In this document: one piece after another, positions 1 through 9,461 of the stretch
How the letters are laid out: every line of letters begins with the position of its first letter
Position numbering within the stretch: the stretch's first letter is position 1
Assembly: GCA_037718865.1 (NCBI GenBank)
Contig: JBBJMP010000003.1
Span: 186,001 to 250,000 of the forward strand
DNA length: 64,000 nucleotides
Direction: 5' to 3'
DNA from: JADCRZ01 sp037718865
Lineage (GTDB): Bacteria > Bacteroidota > Bacteroidia > Chitinophagales > Chitinophagaceae
The notes under the pieces: model-generated
Seen by the model: the letters and a program-made list of their open reading frames with translations, nothing else
Databases searched by the model: none
What the model was told of the DNA's origin: nothing
Translations under genes and position numbers: made by a program

Positions 1-1
1 C

Positions 2-658
2 TCTCGTGTAGCGTATCGTGATATTTACATAAAGGAACTTCCCCGTCCAGAGATTTTTAAATTATCTGAAGAGGAAAATAAAGCAGGATATAAGGTATTG
101 TTCGATGGCACAAACATGGACGAATGGATAGGAAATATTACAGATTATGTAATTGAAGATGGAGTGATGGTCATTCGTCCCCAGCCTGGTTCACGCGGAA
201 ATTTATATTCAAAAGATGAATACGGTGATTTTAGTTTCCGGTTTGAATTTAAGCTGACCAATGGAGCAAATAATGGCCTCGGCATTCGTGCACCGCTTGA
301 GGGTGATGCAGCCTATACAGGTATGGAACTTCAGATTTTGGACAATGATGCCGATGTGTATAAAAACCTGGAAAAATACCAGTATCATGGTTCGGTTTAT
401 GGTGTTATACCTGCTCAAAGAGGATTTTTAAAACCTGTGGGAGAGTGGAATAATCAGGAAGTAATTGTAAAAGGACCAAAAATTAAAGTAATCTTAAATG
501 GCACTGTAATATTAGATGGCGATCTTACAGAAGCACGCCAAAAAGGAACTTTAGATAAAAAATCCCATCCCGGCATATTCCGCGACAAAGGACATTTCGG
601 CTTTTTAGGCCATGGCTCCGTCGTTTATTTTAGAAATATCAGGGTGAAGGAATTATAA
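2..658 (+). CDS. DUF1080 (3-keto-disaccharide hydrolase-like) protein, 5' partial
   Basis: The frame is open from the window edge, so the true start lies upstream; the first possible initiator inside (TTG at 98) is not the real one. The first residues (SRVAYRDIYIKELP) look like the end of one DUF1080 jelly-roll domain. A second full copy follows, from VLFDGTNMDEW to VVYFRNIRVKEL, so the protein probably carries two domains in tandem. The family has a concanavalin-like fold; some members hydrolyse 3-keto-glycosides and are secreted or periplasmic. It lies 94 bp upstream of a GH31 gene in the same direction, which fits a role in the glycan locus. The family is clear; the substrate is unknown. 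Confidence 0.85.
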   Translation, partial: SRVAYRDIYIKELPRPEIFKLSEEENKAGYKVLFDGTNMDEWIGNITDYVIEDGVMVIRPQPGSRGNLYSKDEYGDFSFRFEFKLTNGANNGLGIRAPLEGDAAYTGMELQILDNDADVYKNLEKYQYHGSVYGVIPAQRGFLKPVGEWNNQEVIVKGPKIKVILNGTVILDGDLTEARQKGTLDKKSHPGIFRDKGHFGFLGHGSVVYFRNIRVKEL

Positions 659-752
659 ACACTTCAAAGTAAAATTCTTAATTCAATTCAATATTTCATC
701 AATGCAAATAATGTATTGCATGTGAAACGGCTACTATCCAATACGCGAAAAA

Positions 753-2366
753 ATGACTAAATATTTCATTCTTCTGAACCTGTTTATTTTACATGCTCCC
801 ACAGCCGGAATAGCACAGAAAAGTGATTCGTCTTTCCAGCTTTCCTTGCTTGCCAATGAGCAGTGGTGGGGTGGCGCCGCAACCTTTGGAAACAAGATGC
901 CAATGGGCAAGGAAAAATTTTCCTTCAACCTTTATGGCGATGCATCCCAAAACCAGGCTGTGCCCTTGCTAATTTCCAATAAAGGCAGGTGGTTATGGAG
1001 TGAGGGACCATACCGTTATAGCTTCCGCAACTATAGCCTGGTAGTTGACCAAACACACAGCAAAATACTTACGGGTACAAATGGTTCTTCTCTTCGTGAG
1101 GCGTACCAGTATACCTCCAACCGTTTCTTTCCGGCTTCCGGCAAATGGCCCGATAGCCTATTGGTAACCGCGCCACAATACAACCTGTGGATAGAACTGA
1201 TGTATAACCCCAACCAACGGGATGTGTTGGGCTATGCCCAAAAGGTGTTGGCCAATGGTTTTCCTGCCGGTGTGTTGATGATTGATGACAACTGGAGCAA
1301 CTATTATGGCGAGTTCGATTTCAACAAAGAGAAATTTCCCGATGCAAAAAAGCTGATGGATGAATTGCATGCAGACGGCTTCAAAACCATGGTGTGGATC
1401 TGTCCTTTCATTAGTCCCGATAGTGAAGTTTTCAGGGAACTATCGGCTAAAAAGCTATTGTTGCTCGACAATGAAGGCAACCAATCTATAAACTGGAACA
1501 AGGCAAAAAAGCCACTTTTAATACATTGGTGGAATGGTTACAGCGCCTGTTTAGACCTTACTAATCCTGCAGCCCAGCAATGGCTGAAAGACAAGCTAAA
1601 AATGTTGCAGAATAAATACGGCGTGGACGGCTTTAAACTGGATGCAGGGGATGCGTATTTCTATGACAATCCGAATCTGCTCTCCTACAAAAAAGCTTCG
1701 CCAAACGAACACAGCGAAGAGTGGGCAAAAATTGGCCTTGCTTTTCCACTGAACGAATACCGGGCCATGTGGAAAATGGGCGGCCAGCCATTGGTGCAAC
1801 GCCTTGCCGATAAAGACCATAGCTGGGCCGCTTTAAAGTTGTTGATACCCAACACCATTGCACAGCAACTGGCTGGTTATACTTTTACATGCCCTGATAT
1901 GATTGGAGGCGGCCAGTTTGCTTCGTTCCTGTCAGGAAAAACGATCGATCAAAAGTTGATTGTGCGTTCTGCCCAAATGCATGCTTTAATGCCCATGATG
2001 CAATTTTCGGTAGCCCCATGGCGCATATTAGATTCGGTGCATTTTGCAGCCGTTAAAAAATCGGTTGAAATCCGACAGCTTTATCTTCCCCGCCTCATGA
2101 AAGTGATACAGGTGGCTGCACAAACAGGTGAGCCTGCCCTGCGTCCGTTGGAATACAATTTTCCACACCAGGGTTATATTGAAATCAAAGACCAGTTTAT
2201 GTTGGGTGAAGATTTAATGGTAGCACCCATAACTTCAAAAGAAGATAGCCGCCTTGTGGTTTTTCCAAAAGGAAATTGGAGGTATAAGAATCAAACGATC
2301 GCAGGACCGGTTTCAAAAACTTTTGCTGTACAGCTGGATGAAATATTGGTGTTTGAAAAAATATGA
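753..2366 (+). CDS. Glycoside hydrolase family 31 alpha-glycosidase
   Basis: A 537-residue secreted protein with an N-terminal signal peptide (about residues 1-21, ending GIAQ). The GH31 barrel is shown by MIDDNWSNYYGEFDFN (about 175-190), KTMVWICPFISPD and the nucleophile region VDGFKLDAGDAYF (about 290), followed by a C-terminal beta domain. GH31 enzymes are retaining alpha-glucosidases, xylosidases, galactosidases or sulfoquinovosidases. The protein is short for the family and lacks a large N-terminal domain beyond a compact sandwich. It sits between DUF1080 and SusC genes, so it probably trims oligosaccharides imported by the adjacent SusCD pair. Substrate specificity cannot be read here. 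Confidence 0.85.
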   Translation: MTKYFILLNLFILHAPTAGIAQKSDSSFQLSLLANEQWWGGAATFGNKMPMGKEKFSFNLYGDASQNQAVPLLISNKGRWLWSEGPYRYSFRNYSLVVDQTHSKILTGTNGSSLREAYQYTSNRFFPASGKWPDSLLVTAPQYNLWIELMYNPNQRDVLGYAQKVLANGFPAGVLMIDDNWSNYYGEFDFNKEKFPDAKKLMDELHADGFKTMVWICPFISPDSEVFRELSAKKLLLLDNEGNQSINWNKAKKPLLIHWWNGYSACLDLTNPAAQQWLKDKLKMLQNKYGVDGFKLDAGDAYFYDNPNLLSYKKASPNEHSEEWAKIGLAFPLNEYRAMWKMGGQPLVQRLADKDHSWAALKLLIPNTIAQQLAGYTFTCPDMIGGGQFASFLSGKTIDQKLIVRSAQMHALMPMMQFSVAPWRILDSVHFAAVKKSVEIRQLYLPRLMKVIQVAAQTGEPALRPLEYNFPHQGYIEIKDQFMLGEDLMVAPITSKEDSRLVVFPKGNWRYKNQTIAGPVSKTFAVQLDEILVFEKI

Positions 2367-2636
2367 GATGATAACCCATTTTTTTTTTGAGTAATTCTCT
2401 TCCCGATTTCGACCATTGGAGGTAGAATAGAAAAAATCCAAATTATTATGTATAACATAATAATTTTGATTACCTTTATAAACTATTAATAATGCTACCA
2501 AAACCGTATAATGGCTCCAGATTTTGTACAAATGACAAAAATAATTAATAAAATCATTTAAAGTCATGGTTTAGCGCTACCAGCATAGCATTAAATTTTT
2601 TTACACTTTAATTTCTAAGCAAACCAAAACAACAAA
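2367..2636 (+). promoter_or_regulatory. Leader of the first SusC gene with a candidate -7 box
   Basis: This 270-bp gap is very AT-rich and holds no gene. TAATTTTG at 2461-2468 matches the Bacteroidota -7 consensus TAnnTTTG and would leave a leader of about 165 nt before the SusC start. No clear -33 TTTG is present, so the promoter call is tentative. Confidence 0.35.
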
Positions 2637-5600
2637 ATGAAAATTTTGCTAAAACGATTGCTGCTCGTCTTCATTGCAGCCGTGTGCTACCTGTGTGTTA
2701 ATGCACAGGAAAAGAAAGTGGTTTCAGGTACAGTGAAAGATGCACAGGGCAATCCGCTTTCCGGTGTTTATGTTATAATAAAAGGAAGTAAAAAAGGTAC
2801 AAGTACGAATGACGGAGGAAAGTTTTTAATTAATGCAAACCTGGGAGATGAGATTGAATTTACCAGTGTAGGATTTGGTAAGAAAAGTATTGTAGTAAAC
2901 TCGGACAACGATTTAGATATAGTATTGAATGTGGAGGCAATATTGGGCGATGAGGTTGTAGTTGTTGGATATGGCACGCAAAAGAAAGTTAACCTTACCG
3001 GAGCAATAAGTACGGTTAATATGGGTGATGTATTGGGAGACCGGCCCATTACCAGTACAGCCCAGGCGCTACAGGGTGCCGTACCGGGCTTACAGATCAC
3101 CAACGGAACCGGGCAACCCGGTTCTTCATCTTCACTTAATATCAGAGGTTTTACTTCTATCAACGGAGGAACTCCATTGGTATTGGTAGATAATGTGCCT
3201 ATGAATATTGAAGATATTAATCCTGATGATATTAACACCGTAACAGTGTTAAAAGATGCGTCAGCATCCTCTATTTATGGAGCAAGGGCGGCTTTTGGGG
3301 TAATTTTAATTACTACAAAACATGGTAGAAGAAACCAACCAGCGAAGTTTAGCTATTCAGTTAACATAGCTACATCCAAGCCAAGTACTTTGCCTCAAAA
3401 ACCTTCAGTTTCAAGATTTGTACAAGCCTTAAAAGATTTTGGAACTACATCCTATTGGGCCGGTCAGGATGTGAACACCTGGGATGGCCTGGTTCAGCAA
3501 TATAATCAGGACCCTTCCAAATTTCCTTCAACAGGAATAGCTACAGTTAATGGAATTCAATATCCACTGGCCCAGACAGATTTATACAAATCATTTATGC
3601 CGGGAGGATTTGAACAACTGCATAATTTATCTTTTGACGGAGGGTCTGAAAAAATGAACTATCGTGTTTCGTTGGGTTATACAGATCAGGATGGAATCAT
3701 GGCTACAAAGGCGGATGAATATAAACGTTATAACCTGAATGCATTCCTCAACACAAGCCTAACATCCAAGCTTGTAGCCTCTGTAAATATATTCTATAAT
3801 AATTCCACACGGAATACCCCACAAAACTATGGTCAACTGTTTTATAATGCTATTACATTCGGGCCGTATGCACCAACCGGATATGGCAAAACAGCAGATA
3901 GTACCACATTGCCTTACTATACACCAAATAACATTTTAAACTTAGAACCATACACCATTGATAACACCAATAATTTAAGGCTTTATGGAAAATTAGAATA
4001 CGACCTAATGAAAGGTTTAAAATTAAATGCGGAATATACCTTCAGCCGAATTACCCTCGACAGGACAAATATTACGGAGACAAATTCTTACATTAATCCA
4101 TTAAATTTTACTTTTTCGCCGCTTAATGTCAATTCTCAATATTACCGTTATACCGAAGCGACAAATTATAATGCAGTGAACCTCTATGCAAATTACAATA
4201 AGACAATTGCCAATGCTCATCATATTAGTGTTGTGGCAGGAACTAACCAGGAAAGTAGCAATGAGAGCGGGTTTAGTGTGAGCCGTTTTGGAATCATAAG
4301 CACAACAGCGCCTTCCATCAATGGAAGTGTTGGTACTATTGATGGCGGAGATAATTTTAATTCTTTTGCTGTAGCGGGTTATTTCGGCCGGTTAAATTAC
4401 GATTACAAGGGGCGTTATTTATTGGAGGCAACGGGGCGTTACGATGGATCATCCCGCTTTCCGGCCAACAACAGGTTTGGCTTTTTTCCATCATTTTCCG
4501 CGGGATGGAATATAATGCAGGAGTCTTTTATGACTAAATTTAAATCTGCAATTTCTTTATTGAAACTAAGGGCTTCTTACGGTGAAATAGGAAACCAGGT
4601 TGTATTATTTTCGTCGGGCGCTCAAAACTACTATCCTTATATCCCCTCTACAACTCCATCCAATTCATCCTGGATAAATTCAGCAACAAATATCCTGAAT
4701 GTTACTGTGCCGGCACCGCCATTGGTAAGCGCCAACTTTACATGGGAACGGGTAAAAACATCCAACCTTGGATTAGATTTTGGTTTTTTGAATAGCAAAC
4801 TGACCGGTTCTGTAGATATTTTTACCAGAAAAACATTGGGTATGCTGGCAGCAGGAAGTGAATTACCAACAATATTAGGCGCCGCCGCACCACTTCAAAA
4901 TGTAGCAGATTTAAAAGTTAAAGGTTGGGAATTAACCCTTGGATGGAAGGATCATGTAAAAGATTTTAAATATTCCCTCTCTGTTAATTTGTCTAATAAC
5001 CAGGGGTATATTACTAATTTCAACAACAAGGGAGGATTATTGAATTTCGGTGGTAATGGCACCCTCACTAATTATTTTGTAGGTCAGAGACTAGGGGACA
5101 TCTGGGGCTTTCAAACCCAAGGCTTCTACACCACTGATGATTTTGTTGCAGGTTCATTGAACAGCAATTTGCAGGGAGGTGTCTTGAAACCGGGAATAGC
5201 CCCTTACAAGGGCGTTCCTCAAAATCCGGGAGATATACGCTATGTTGATTTAAATTCGGATAGCGTGATTTTTACAGGTAATAACACACTCTCTAATTCC
5301 GGGGACCGAAAGATTATTGGGAATAACAACCGCCGATTGCAATTTGGAATTAATGGAAATGTTTCATATAAAAATATAGATGTATCGTTTTTCTTCATCG
5401 GCGTGGGTAAAAGGGATATATGGATCAGCAACCAGGTGTTTTTTCCTTATCAAAATCAGTTTAGTGGAATATTTACCCATGAATTAGATTATTGGACCCC
5501 AACTAATTTGAACGCCTATTTCCCGAGGTACTATCCTAATGCTACAGGGAATACTGGCACAAGCACAATTGTACAAACAAGGTATTTGTCAAACGGAGCC

Positions 5601-5819
5601 TACACGAGGTTAAAAAATATTACGGTGGGATATAGTTTGCCTTCGAAATTAATTGGTAAGCTCTATAAGGGTGGCGCAAGGGTATTTTTCTCAGGAGAAA
5701 ATCTCATTACATGGGATCACTTACCGGCAGGTTTAGATCCGGAAGCCAGCGATTTGGGAAGTGGGGGAATTTATCCCTTCATTAGAAAATACAGCTTTGG
5801 GGTAAATGTTTCTTTTTAA
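2637..5819 (+). CDS. SusC/RagA-family TonB-dependent outer-membrane transporter
   Basis: A 1060-residue outer-membrane receptor. A signal peptide ends near VNAQ (about residue 24). A carboxypeptidase-regulatory-like (CNA-B type) domain follows (GTVKDAQGNPLSGVYV). A TonB-box-like segment (DEVVVVGYGTQKKVNLTGA, about 105-123) leads into the plug domain (ALQGAVPGLQI, NIRGFTSINGGTPLVLVDNVP), and then the beta-barrel, ending in aromatic FGVNVSF. SusC forms the barrel under a SusD lid and imports oligosaccharides with TonB energy. It is followed after 33 bp by SusD, so the two are co-transcribed. The neighbouring GH31, sulfatase and GH20 genes suggest a sulfated or amino-sugar glycan as ligand. Confidence 0.95.
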   Translation: MKILLKRLLLVFIAAVCYLCVNAQEKKVVSGTVKDAQGNPLSGVYVIIKGSKKGTSTNDGGKFLINANLGDEIEFTSVGFGKKSIVVNSDNDLDIVLNVEAILGDEVVVVGYGTQKKVNLTGAISTVNMGDVLGDRPITSTAQALQGAVPGLQITNGTGQPGSSSSLNIRGFTSINGGTPLVLVDNVPMNIEDINPDDINTVTVLKDASASSIYGARAAFGVILITTKHGRRNQPAKFSYSVNIATSKPSTLPQKPSVSRFVQALKDFGTTSYWAGQDVNTWDGLVQQYNQDPSKFPSTGIATVNGIQYPLAQTDLYKSFMPGGFEQLHNLSFDGGSEKMNYRVSLGYTDQDGIMATKADEYKRYNLNAFLNTSLTSKLVASVNIFYNNSTRNTPQNYGQLFYNAITFGPYAPTGYGKTADSTTLPYYTPNNILNLEPYTIDNTNNLRLYGKLEYDLMKGLKLNAEYTFSRITLDRTNITETNSYINPLNFTFSPLNVNSQYYRYTEATNYNAVNLYANYNKTIANAHHISVVAGTNQESSNESGFSVSRFGIISTTAPSINGSVGTIDGGDNFNSFAVAGYFGRLNYDYKGRYLLEATGRYDGSSRFPANNRFGFFPSFSAGWNIMQESFMTKFKSAISLLKLRASYGEIGNQVVLFSSGAQNYYPYIPSTTPSNSSWINSATNILNVTVPAPPLVSANFTWERVKTSNLGLDFGFLNSKLTGSVDIFTRKTLGMLAAGSELPTILGAAAPLQNVADLKVKGWELTLGWKDHVKDFKYSLSVNLSNNQGYITNFNNKGGLLNFGGNGTLTNYFVGQRLGDIWGFQTQGFYTTDDFVAGSLNSNLQGGVLKPGIAPYKGVPQNPGDIRYVDLNSDSVIFTGNNTLSNSGDRKIIGNNNRRLQFGINGNVSYKNIDVSFFFIGVGKRDIWISNQVFFPYQNQFSGIFTHELDYWTPTNLNAYFPRYYPNATGNTGTSTIVQTRYLSNGAYTRLKNITVGYSLPSKLIGKLYKGGARVFFSGENLITWDHLPAGLDPEASDLGSGGIYPFIRKYSFGVNVSF

Positions 5820-5852
5820 AACAATGAATTGAATTTCAAAAATAATTTACTG

Positions 5853-7643
5853 ATGAAAGAATATCAAACAATACTTACTTCCGTTAAAGCAATTTTATTT
5901 TTTGCGGTAATAACCGCATCATTAAATTGCAGTAAGCTGCAACTGGAGCCCCAGGGGCAATTATCGGTTGAAAGCACACTTTCTGATTACAATGGTTTTA
6001 AAGCTTATGCCTGGCAATTCTATAACGCATTTACCGGATATACAAATGCCATGCTGGATAAGGATGTAAACAGTGATTTATTTCTTTATGCAAACTCTAA
6101 TAGCCAATCAAACTGGATTTGGCAAAGAATAACGATACCGTCCTCTTCGTCTAGTTATTCCCAGCCCTATACTTACATAAGGCAAATAAACCTGATGCTG
6201 GATTATATTGATAAATCCCCCTTGAATGATGCGGGCCGCCGTCATTGGCGTAGTGTTGGTTATTTTTTCAGGGCTTACAATTATGCTAACCTGGTAAACT
6301 TATATGGTGATGTACCCTACATTGATCATGCGTTAACAGATGCCGATCCCTTGCTAAACATAGCACGTACACCAAGAGATTCAGTGGCAATGCACATTTT
6401 AAGCGACCTGCAATATGCAGAGGCTAATATTAAGACAGGAGATGGAGAAAATACCATTAACGTAAATGTAGTAAGGGCACTGATTTCACGTTTTGGGTTG
6501 ATGGAAGGCACCTGGCGAAAATACCATAATTTACCTGGCGCCAACACTTATCTCCAGGCAAGTGCTGATGCTTCTGTAAAATTGATGGCTGCCTTTCCAG
6601 CCTTGTCATCAAACTATGATTTGGTTTTTAATAGTGAGTCTTTAGCAGGTGTTCCCGGCATTATTTTATATAAGGCTTATGTATTGAACCAGGTTACTCA
6701 TGGTTTATCGACGCAAAATAGAAATTCATCTGGACGATACGATCTGACAAAAGCTGCTGCAGACCTTTTTTTAATGACTGATGGGCAAAACCGTTTTACC
6801 AGCCCGCTGTTTCAAGGAGATACTGATCCTTTTTCTGAATTTAGAAATCGTGACAGAAGATTGTATTTTTCTGTTTCTCCCCCCTTTAAAGTAAATACCA
6901 ACCCTCCAAGTTTAGTTTTTACCTATACATCTAATCCAAATGATACTTCCTATTTTGCCTTGATGAAATCTATATCTGATTCATCGCACAAAGCATTGCC
7001 TACCCGCAATTGGAATGGATTTGTATTAAGGCAGGAACCTCACTATGTGGATTTTAACAATGGGCAACCATATAATGTAACTTATACAGGTTACCGTTTC
7101 GATAAATATTATAATCTTCTTGTTCAAAATGCGCAAGGGTCGGATCTTAGTGATTGCCCGCTTTTTAGAATGGGCGAAGTGTTGGTAAATTATGCTGAAG
7201 CTCAATACGAGTTAGGAGGGTTTAATCAGGGTATTGCTGATGCATCCATCAATAAACTTAGGGCTCGGGGTGGCGTACAACCTTTGATTTTAGGAGCAAT
7301 ATCTAATGACCCAACGAGAGATCCCGCTATTGATGCCGTTTTGTGGGAAATACGAAGGGAAAGAGCGGTGGAACTTATTGGAGAAGGTTTTAGGTTTGAT
7401 GATTTGCGCAGATGGAATAAAATGAATTATGCGGTAAAGGAAAAATTAGGACGGTGGATAGTAAAAGGTGTTGATGTGCCTGCCAATAGTAATATCCCGA
7501 TTAAGAATGGAGCTAGTCAGGGCTATATTTCCTATTGGGGAGTTCCTCCAGGACCATACCCTGATCATTATTATTTGTATCCTATTCCATCCAATGAAAT
7601 TATTCTCAATCCTAAGATAATTCAAAACCCAGGCTGGAAATAA
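5853..7643 (+). CDS. SusD/RagB-family glycan-binding lipoprotein
   Basis: A 596-residue surface lipoprotein that caps the SusC barrel. The ATG at 5853 is chosen over an in-frame TTG at 5829 because it begins a standard lipoprotein signal (MKEYQTILTSVK, hydrophobic core, lipobox SLNC). RagB features are visible: the TPR-like region with WRSVGYFFRAYNYANLVNLYGDVPYID (about 130-155), and C-terminal FRMGEVLVNYAEAQYELGG and EIRRERAVELIGEGFRFDDLRRW motifs. It ends IIQNPGWK, as SusD proteins usually do. It is translationally close to the SusC gene. Confidence 0.95.
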   Translation: MKEYQTILTSVKAILFFAVITASLNCSKLQLEPQGQLSVESTLSDYNGFKAYAWQFYNAFTGYTNAMLDKDVNSDLFLYANSNSQSNWIWQRITIPSSSSSYSQPYTYIRQINLMLDYIDKSPLNDAGRRHWRSVGYFFRAYNYANLVNLYGDVPYIDHALTDADPLLNIARTPRDSVAMHILSDLQYAEANIKTGDGENTINVNVVRALISRFGLMEGTWRKYHNLPGANTYLQASADASVKLMAAFPALSSNYDLVFNSESLAGVPGIILYKAYVLNQVTHGLSTQNRNSSGRYDLTKAAADLFLMTDGQNRFTSPLFQGDTDPFSEFRNRDRRLYFSVSPPFKVNTNPPSLVFTYTSNPNDTSYFALMKSISDSSHKALPTRNWNGFVLRQEPHYVDFNNGQPYNVTYTGYRFDKYYNLLVQNAQGSDLSDCPLFRMGEVLVNYAEAQYELGGFNQGIADASINKLRARGGVQPLILGAISNDPTRDPAIDAVLWEIRRERAVELIGEGFRFDDLRRWNKMNYAVKEKLGRWIVKGVDVPANSNIPIKNGASQGYISYWGVPPGPYPDHYYLYPIPSNEIILNPKIIQNPGWK

Positions 7644-7719
7644 TTTTTAAGATAAACCGAGATTGCCAGCAGGTATATAAAGAGGTAATGCCAGCCAGCA
7701 CCGATGTATCGGTAATATA

Positions 7720-7758
7720 ACAGACGCTTAGTCCAATGAAATTGAAATAAGCGTCTGT
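7720..7758. terminator. Inverted repeat after SusD, possible terminator
   Basis: ACAGACGCTTA (7720-7730) and TAAGCGTCTGT (7748-7758) are perfect 11-bp inverted arms around a 17-nt loop. The hairpin lies between SusD and the sulfatase. No T-tract follows, so it could instead be an mRNA-stabilising or attenuating stem-loop. Confidence 0.4.
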
Positions 7759-7830
7759 ATAATCAGTATAAAACTTGTCTTGATTATTTTTTGGATTGGA
7801 ATAATTAAATTCAAATGAAATATTTGTCAA

Positions 7831-9369
7831 ATGGAACGATTTGTCTATACACTGGTTTTTACTGTCGGGTTTTTACTTTTTTTATCTGCAGAAGTTTATT
7901 CCCAACAAAAGGCAACCATTCGCCCCAACATTGTTTACATCTTAGCTGATGATATCGGGTACGGAGATGTAGGCCCTTATGGCCAGAAAAAAATTGAAAC
8001 ACCGAATATTGATGCATTGGCAAGAAACGGAATGATGTTCACTCAGTTTTATGCCATGCCTGTATGTGCACCTTCAAGGTATAGTTTAATGACTGGCCAA
8101 AATTCCGGACAAGCTTTTATTCGTGGAAATGCCGAATGGGAAGAGCGGGGCGATGTATGGGATTTTAAAGCGATGGAGGCCAACCCTGCATTGGAAGGGC
8201 AATTGCCAATTCCCGACTCTACTGTTACTATTGCAAAATTGCTGAAGAACGCAGGCTACCGCACCGGCATGGTAGGCAAATGGGGATTGGGTGGCCCTAT
8301 GAGTACAGGTCTTCCAAATAACCAGGGGTTCGATTTTTTTTATGGCTCTTTATGCCAGCGGCAAGATCATCAAAATTACCCAGGTCATTTATGGGAAAAT
8401 AATTACCGGGTGCCATTGAATAATAAAGTACAGGATCCCAATATTAAATTTCCTACAAATTTGGACCCTCTTGATGTAAACAATTATGCGGTTTATACAC
8501 AAAATGATTATGCTCCCGATCTGATTATTAAAGAGGCGCTCCGGTTTATAGATCAAAATAAAGAGCATCCTTTTTTTCTGTATTATCCTGATCCGCTGCC
8601 CCATGCTTCTATGCAGGCACCCGAAAAATGGGTGGGATATTATCATAAAAAATTTGGTGATGAAAAACCTTACTTAGGAGGTAGCTATGTTCCATGCAGG
8701 TATCCTCGGGCCACTCGTGCAGCCATGATATCATTGTTTGATGAACATGTAGGACAAATTGTAAAACAATTGAAGGATGCAGGGGTTTACGATAATACGA
8801 TTATAATTTTTTCAAGCGATAATGGAGCTTCCAATGAAGGTGGCGCAGACTGTGAATTCTTTGACAGTAATGCGCCTTTTAAAAATGAATACGGATGGGG
8901 AAAAGGTTTTTTGTATGAAGGAGGGATTAGAGAGCCGCTGATTGTAGCATGGCCGGGAAAAATAAAACCGGGTACGACAAGCGATTTACTTACTGCAACC
9001 TGGGATTTTGTTCCTACGGCTTGCCAGTTAGCAAATATAAGTTCCCCAAAAAATATTAATGGAATAAGTATTCTTCCTACATTATTAGGGCAGCAGCAAA
9101 AGCAGCTAAAACACCCTTTCCTTTATTGGGAGTTTCCACAATACGGTGGACAGCAAGCTGTACGTTTAGGAAAATGGAAAGGCATAAGGTTCAACATGCA
9201 ACAGGGTAATATGAAAATTAAATTATTCGACCTGGATAATGATATTCAGGAACAACATGATATAGCTGATGATCACTCAGATATTGTGAAGCAGATAGAG
9301 GAGATTATGAAAAAGGAACACAAAACCCCTTTGGTTCAGGTGTTCAGGATAAAGGGACTGGATGATTAG
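7831..9369 (+). CDS. Secreted arylsulfatase (cysteine-type, S1 family)
   Basis: A 512-residue sulfatase. The signal peptide ends near VYSQ (about residue 25). The metal site begins with NIVYILADDIGYGD, and the formylglycine motif is CAPSRYSLMTG with the modified cysteine at residue 79. Further alkaline-phosphatase-fold motifs are GMVGKWGLGG, HPFFLYYPDPLPHA and IIIFSSDNGAS (Asp-Asn metal ligands). The cysteine must be converted by an anaerobic sulfatase-maturating enzyme or FGE, which is not in this window. Its place after SusCD and before GH20 fits removal of sulfate from a glycan in the periplasm. The exact sulfate position is unknown. Confidence 0.92.
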   Translation: MERFVYTLVFTVGFLLFLSAEVYSQQKATIRPNIVYILADDIGYGDVGPYGQKKIETPNIDALARNGMMFTQFYAMPVCAPSRYSLMTGQNSGQAFIRGNAEWEERGDVWDFKAMEANPALEGQLPIPDSTVTIAKLLKNAGYRTGMVGKWGLGGPMSTGLPNNQGFDFFYGSLCQRQDHQNYPGHLWENNYRVPLNNKVQDPNIKFPTNLDPLDVNNYAVYTQNDYAPDLIIKEALRFIDQNKEHPFFLYYPDPLPHASMQAPEKWVGYYHKKFGDEKPYLGGSYVPCRYPRATRAAMISLFDEHVGQIVKQLKDAGVYDNTIIIFSSDNGASNEGGADCEFFDSNAPFKNEYGWGKGFLYEGGIREPLIVAWPGKIKPGTTSDLLTATWDFVPTACQLANISSPKNINGISILPTLLGQQQKQLKHPFLYWEFPQYGGQQAVRLGKWKGIRFNMQQGNMKIKLFDLDNDIQEQHDIADDHSDIVKQIEEIMKKEHKTPLVQVFRIKGLDD

Positions 9370-9461
9370 TGGGAAGTTTAGCATGAATGTAAACCCCATT
9401 TTAAAAACTTGTAAGCTTTACCTTTAATGAAACATTCTTATTGCCATTAAAAATATTCATT

